From Deltaproteobacteria bacterium RIFOXYA12_FULL_61_11 (GTDB taxonomy: Bacteria > Bdellovibrionota_F > JAHFAK01 > YA12-FULL-61-11), in the NCBI GenBank assembly GCA_001799195.1, contig MGSU01000062.1:7541-15480 (forward strand): 7,940 nt of DNA, given 5' to 3'. Within the stretch, counting starts at the first letter, position 1. Every line of letters begins with the position of its first letter. Shown here piece after piece: positions 5,135 to 7,940 of this stretch. Made by a program: the position numbers and the translations under genes. The notes below the pieces were generated by a model. That model saw only the letters and a program-made list of their open reading frames with translations. It made no database searches and was not told where the DNA came from.

Positions 5135-7414
5135 TTACTGGATACAGACCCGTTTGACCTGGACGAGATCCGTGCTGCCGGCCAGGACTTTGGCCACTCC
5201 ATCCTGGAGCAGGGTGCGCATGCCGTCGTTCCGGGCTTGCAGGCGCAGTTCGTCGATGGGCGTGCGCCGCTGAATCATCTGTTTGAGGAGCGGGGTGCCG
5301 ATGAGCAGTTCGTGCAGTCCCAGTCGGCCGCGGTAGCCGGTGCCCTCGCAGTGCTTGCAACCGACGGCCTGGTATAGCTCCAGCGAGGCCAAGCGGTTGG
5401 CGGGGAAATCCCGGGCGAACTCTTCCTCGCCGTACTCCCCGGCCAAGAGACCGAGCTCCTCCTGGGAAGGTCGGTAGGCGCGTTTGCATTCTTTGCACAG
5501 GACCTTGACCAGGCGTTGGGCCAAGATCCCGAGCATCGCATCGGCGAAGTTGAAGGGATCCATGCCGATATCCAGGAGCCGGGTAATGCTCTCCGGTGCG
5601 CTGTTGGTGTGCAGGGTGGAAAAGACCAGGTGCCCGGTCAACGAGGCCTCGATGCCGGTGTGGGTGGTCTCGGAGTCCCGCATCTCGCCGACCATGATGA
5701 TATCCGGGTCACAGCGCAGGAAGGAGCGCATGGCCGCCGCGAAGGTGAAACCGATGCCCGGATGGACCTGGACCTGACGCAAGCCCTCTTGGGTGATCTC
5801 GACCGGGTCCTCGGCGGTCCAGATCTTGCGGTCCTCGGTGTTCAGTTCCCGCAGGATGGAATGCAGGGTCGTCGTCTTCCCCGAGCCGGTCGGTCCGCAG
5901 ACGAAGAACAACCCGTAGGGCTTGACGATGCAGGACTTCAGCCGGGCTTCATTGGAAGCGGAGAGTCCTAATCGCTCCAAAGGGATTGGTTCTCCCGCTG
6001 CCAGGATACGCATAACCACATCTTCCACCCCTCCCTGGGTGGGCACCGTGGCCACGCGCAGCTCGATGTTGCGGCCGAACAGCTTCTTGAACACGATCTT
6101 GCCGTCTTGCGGCTTGCGCCGTTCCGTGATGTCCAGGTTGGCCATGATCTTGATGCGCGAGACGATGGCATGCCGAAAGTTATAGGGAACATCTTGATAT
6201 TCCAAACAATCGCCGTCTATCCTCAAGCGCACCCGCACCAACTTGCGTCCGGTCGACGGTTCGATGTGGATATCCGAGGCGCCGCGCTCGTAGGCATCCA
6301 AAATACTTCGGTTCACCAACTGGACCACTCCGCTATTGCTCTCGTCGATCTGGTCTTCGTCGCCCCCTTCTCCCTTCTTCTCTTCTCCCTCGAGCTGCCG
6401 CATAATCGCGTCAATGTGGCCGACCTGTTGGCGAACCCCCGAAAACAGGGCCAGGAAGGCCAGGATGTCCTCGCGTAGTCCCACGGCATAGCGCAGGGCC
6501 CGGTTGGGGAACAGACTCGCGATGATGTCTTTGCGCCGCAGGTCGTGGGGATTGTCGATGAGGATGATGATTTCGTCCTGTTCTTCGCCCAGGGGGACCC
6601 AGAGGTGGTGTTGGAGGTACGAGGTCTTGAGCTTGCGCAATAATTCGACCGGCGGAACGATATTGTTGTCGAAATCCAGGGCCGGTACCCCGAAGTAGGC
6701 TCCGAGAGCGGCAAGCAGGTCCTTCTTCGGCACCTTGTACTGGTCCATCAACACCTGCTCGACCGTCATCCCGCGTCGGCGCGCAGCAGCGATGGCCTCG
6801 GCCAGGTCTTCGGTGCTGATCATCCCCAGTTCGATAAGATGATCGAAGCGGGTGCTGCGGGTTACCCTGCGCTGGCCTTCGCCGTACATGGCTTGACCCA
6901 GGACGACCGCGAGCTCGCGAGCGACGTGCTCGTCGCGCTGGGAGAATTTTGCTTCTCCCCTCTTATTGAGGAACTGCAAGACCCCAAAGAGGTATTGCTT
7001 GAAGGTCACGGGCACCACCAAGACCTGTCTGGTGAGGAACCCGTTCAAGCGGTCCTGGCCCTCGAAGAAGCGCAGCTCGGGGTCATGAGTAGTCAGTTCT
7101 GCCTGGTCGTAGGCATTGGCGATGTTCAGCGCCTTCTGTCGGAGAGCGGCATAACCGGCCAGACTATTGGCATCGAGCGGTACCCTGATCGTGCCCTGTT
7201 GCTCTCCGGTCTTGAAGAGCGAGCTGAGCTCGCGGTTAGCCGTGTCGACCGTATAGAGGGTCATCCGTTCGCAGCCGAGCAGGGCGGTGATCTCGGGCGC
7301 CAACTCGGTCATGGATTGCTCGAGGCGCGACCCGACCTGCAGTCGCGAGGTCAATGCGTCGAGACGTTGCCGGAAGCTCGGATGGGTCTCGGGCGAAGAC
7401 GTTGGTGCGTTCAT
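5135..7414 (-). CDS. GAF-MshEN-GspE/PilB-type secretion/pilus ATPase
   Basis: A 759-aa soluble ATPase of the type II secretion / type IV pilus assembly family. Residues about 15-175 form a GAF-like domain, which is not part of ordinary GspE or PilB. Residues about 188-240 resemble an MshEN/T2SSE_N domain, but the conserved RLG and Gln positions are replaced (T188-R-F, A211, T217-V-E, Y240), so canonical cyclic di-GMP binding looks lost. An acidic linker follows (about 342-360). The ATPase core has ASDIHIEP (379-386), Walker A GPTGSGKT (507-514), the Asp box AEDPVE (534-539), a Walker B region DIIMVGEMRD (571-580) and the His box with H602. A zinc tetracysteine (C640, C643, C686, C689) is typical of GspE/PilB. 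All catalytic motifs are intact. I chose the ATG at 7414 because it begins just before the GAF domain; the in-frame sequence further upstream does not look like protein. No other secretion or pilus gene adjoins it, so it is an orphan here and its machine is unknown. Confidence 0.88.
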   Translation of the reverse strand: MNAPTSSPETHPSFRQRLDALTSRLQVGSRLEQSMTELAPEITALLGCERMTLYTVDTANRELSSLFKTGEQQGTIRVPLDANSLAGYAALRQKALNIANAYDQAELTTHDPELRFFEGQDRLNGFLTRQVLVVPVTFKQYLFGVLQFLNKRGEAKFSQRDEHVARELAVVLGQAMYGEGQRRVTRSTRFDHLIELGMISTEDLAEAIAAARRRGMTVEQVLMDQYKVPKKDLLAALGAYFGVPALDFDNNIVPPVELLRKLKTSYLQHHLWVPLGEEQDEIIILIDNPHDLRRKDIIASLFPNRALRYAVGLREDILAFLALFSGVRQQVGHIDAIMRQLEGEEKKGEGGDEDQIDESNSGVVQLVNRSILDAYERGASDIHIEPSTGRKLVRVRLRIDGDCLEYQDVPYNFRHAIVSRIKIMANLDITERRKPQDGKIVFKKLFGRNIELRVATVPTQGGVEDVVMRILAAGEPIPLERLGLSASNEARLKSCIVKPYGLFFVCGPTGSGKTTTLHSILRELNTEDRKIWTAEDPVEITQEGLRQVQVHPGIGFTFAAAMRSFLRCDPDIIMVGEMRDSETTHTGIEASLTGHLVFSTLHTNSAPESITRLLDIGMDPFNFADAMLGILAQRLVKVLCKECKRAYRPSQEELGLLAGEYGEEEFARDFPANRLASLELYQAVGCKHCEGTGYRGRLGLHELLIGTPLLKQMIQRRTPIDELRLQARNDGMRTLLQDGVAKVLAGSTDLVQVKRVCIQ

Positions 7415-7835
7415 GGGGTTGCAGGACCTTGGGGACCGGTGACCTGAACCGGATCCTACCCCTCTCCGGCAATCCCGTCCAGCGGTGAGGAGTCCCTGGG
7501 GTGTCGACCAGGGTGGAGTCATCATTGATGCAGATGAGGTGATGGTTATCTGCCCAATCATAGCGGTGCAGGGAAGCATGTTCAGGGGTGACGGCAGGGA
7601 GGCCGGCCTCCAGCGGCGCGCCAGGATGCTGCGCCGTTGGTGTAGCGCTGAGGGCCAGGCGATACCGCCTGAAATCCTCGAGTACGACCTCATAGCAATA
7701 GTTCTGGCCGGTCCGGGGGAAGAAGAGTGAAAGCTCCTGGTCCTGGATGGCCGACTCAAAGACCTCGTCTTTGCTGACGATCAGGTTGTTGGGCTCGTCG
7801 TTGTCTTTGAAGAGGAACCAAAGCTTCGCTTTCAT
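7236..7835 (-). CDS. Hypothetical protein, end uncertain (possible frameshift)
   Basis: I do not recognise this protein. From the ATG at 7835 the open frame gives 199 aa, but its last ~59 codons run inside the GspE-like gene in another frame, and that tail is Arg/Pro-rich like a shadow frame. The first ~110 residues look like real protein: alternating hydrophobic strands (AKLWFLF at 3-9, ELSLFF), mixed acidic residues and no low-complexity sequence. If one base is missing near the G-run at 7498-7501, reading would switch to the frame ending at the TAG at 7456-7458, giving a protein of about 125 aa that stops 41 bases before the ATPase ATG, a more natural layout. No good Shine-Dalgarno precedes the ATG. 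The 31 in-frame codons further upstream cover the hairpin repeat and are not included. Function unknown. Confidence 0.45.
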   Translation of the reverse strand: MKAKLWFLFKDNDEPNNLIVSKDEVFESAIQDQELSLFFPRTGQNYCYEVVLEDFRRYRLALSATPTAQHPGAPLEAGLPAVTPEHASLHRYDWADNHHLICINDDSTLVDTPGTPHRWTGLPERGRIRFRSPVPKVLQPHERTNVFARDPSELPATSRRIDLATAGRVAPRAIHDRVGARDHRPARLRTDDPLYGRHG

Positions 7836-7880
7836 ACAACTGGTGCGAAGGGATGGTCGGGGTGAATGACCATGCACCTT

Positions 7881-7908
7881 GTCCTTTCTTGCGTGCCCAA
7901 GAAAGGAC
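7881..7908. repeat. Intergenic hairpin repeat (perfect 10-bp stem)
   Basis: GTCCTTTCTT (7881-7890) and AAGAAAGGAC (7899-7908) are perfect inverted repeats around the 8-base loop GCGTGCCC. It resembles a dispersed intergenic repeat that I recall from many gammaproteobacteria and related bacteria, often mis-translated as GHARK-like peptides; this family link is from memory. There is no adjacent T-run, so it is not a classical terminator. It lies about 45 bases before the uncertain ORF, near the right edge of the window. Confidence 0.6.
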
Positions 7909-7940
7909 CAAAGAAGGGCACCGAGCACTCCGGGCGAGCC

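Noticed and set aside
7415-7759. Upstream in-frame extension of the GspE-like ATPase to 7759
   Set aside because: The 115 extra residues are Ser/Pro/Arg-rich, resemble no N-terminal domain and overlap another ORF; the ATG at 7414 directly precedes the GAF domain.
7836-7928. Upstream in-frame extension of the small hypothetical ORF to 7928
   Set aside because: These 31 codons are translated from the intergenic hairpin repeat and are not expected to be part of a protein.

Overview
The window reads as chromosomal DNA from a GC-rich proteobacterium. A gammaproteobacterium of the Chromatiales type would fit the protein families and the intergenic hairpin repeat, but this is inference and no marker gene is present to settle it. 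All five convincing genes, plus one uncertain one, lie on the minus strand, so the window is transcribed from right to left. No tRNA, rRNA, CRISPR array, insertion sequence or phage gene was seen.

Right part (7940 down to 5135): an intergenic stretch with a perfect 10-bp hairpin is followed by a small unrecognised ORF whose end overlaps the next gene by 179 bases. That next gene encodes a 759-aa secretion or pilus ATPase of the GspE/PilB type. It has an unusual N-terminal GAF domain and an MshEN-like domain that has lost the residues that bind cyclic di-GMP in characterised relatives. No other type II secretion or type IV pilus gene is visible beside it.

Middle (5134 to 4874): a 261-base gap holds GC-rich inverted repeats after the ATPase gene and a near-consensus sigma-70 promoter (TTGACC, 17 bp, GATAAT) pointing left.

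Left part (4873 down to 1): a tight four-gene operon that this promoter should drive. In order it encodes (1) a receiver-GAF-GGDEF protein, likely a diguanylate cyclase with a DGEEF active-site variant; (2) a stand-alone Hpt phosphotransfer protein starting 3 bases after it; (3) a membrane CHASE2-GAF-PAS protein whose histidine-kinase-like C-terminus has Tyr where the phospho-accepting His should be and a broken ATP-binding site; and (4) the first 135 codons of a PgsC/CapC-like membrane protein (poly-gamma-glutamate synthesis or export family), overlapping the previous gene as TGATG.

The most interesting point is this coupling. A c-di-GMP synthase, an Hpt protein and a probable pseudo-histidine kinase with an extracytoplasmic sensor domain are co-transcribed, and probably co-translated, with a CapC-like polymer-export membrane protein. 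This suggests a signal-controlled system for a surface polymer. The rest of the polymer machinery, if present, lies beyond the left edge of the window.
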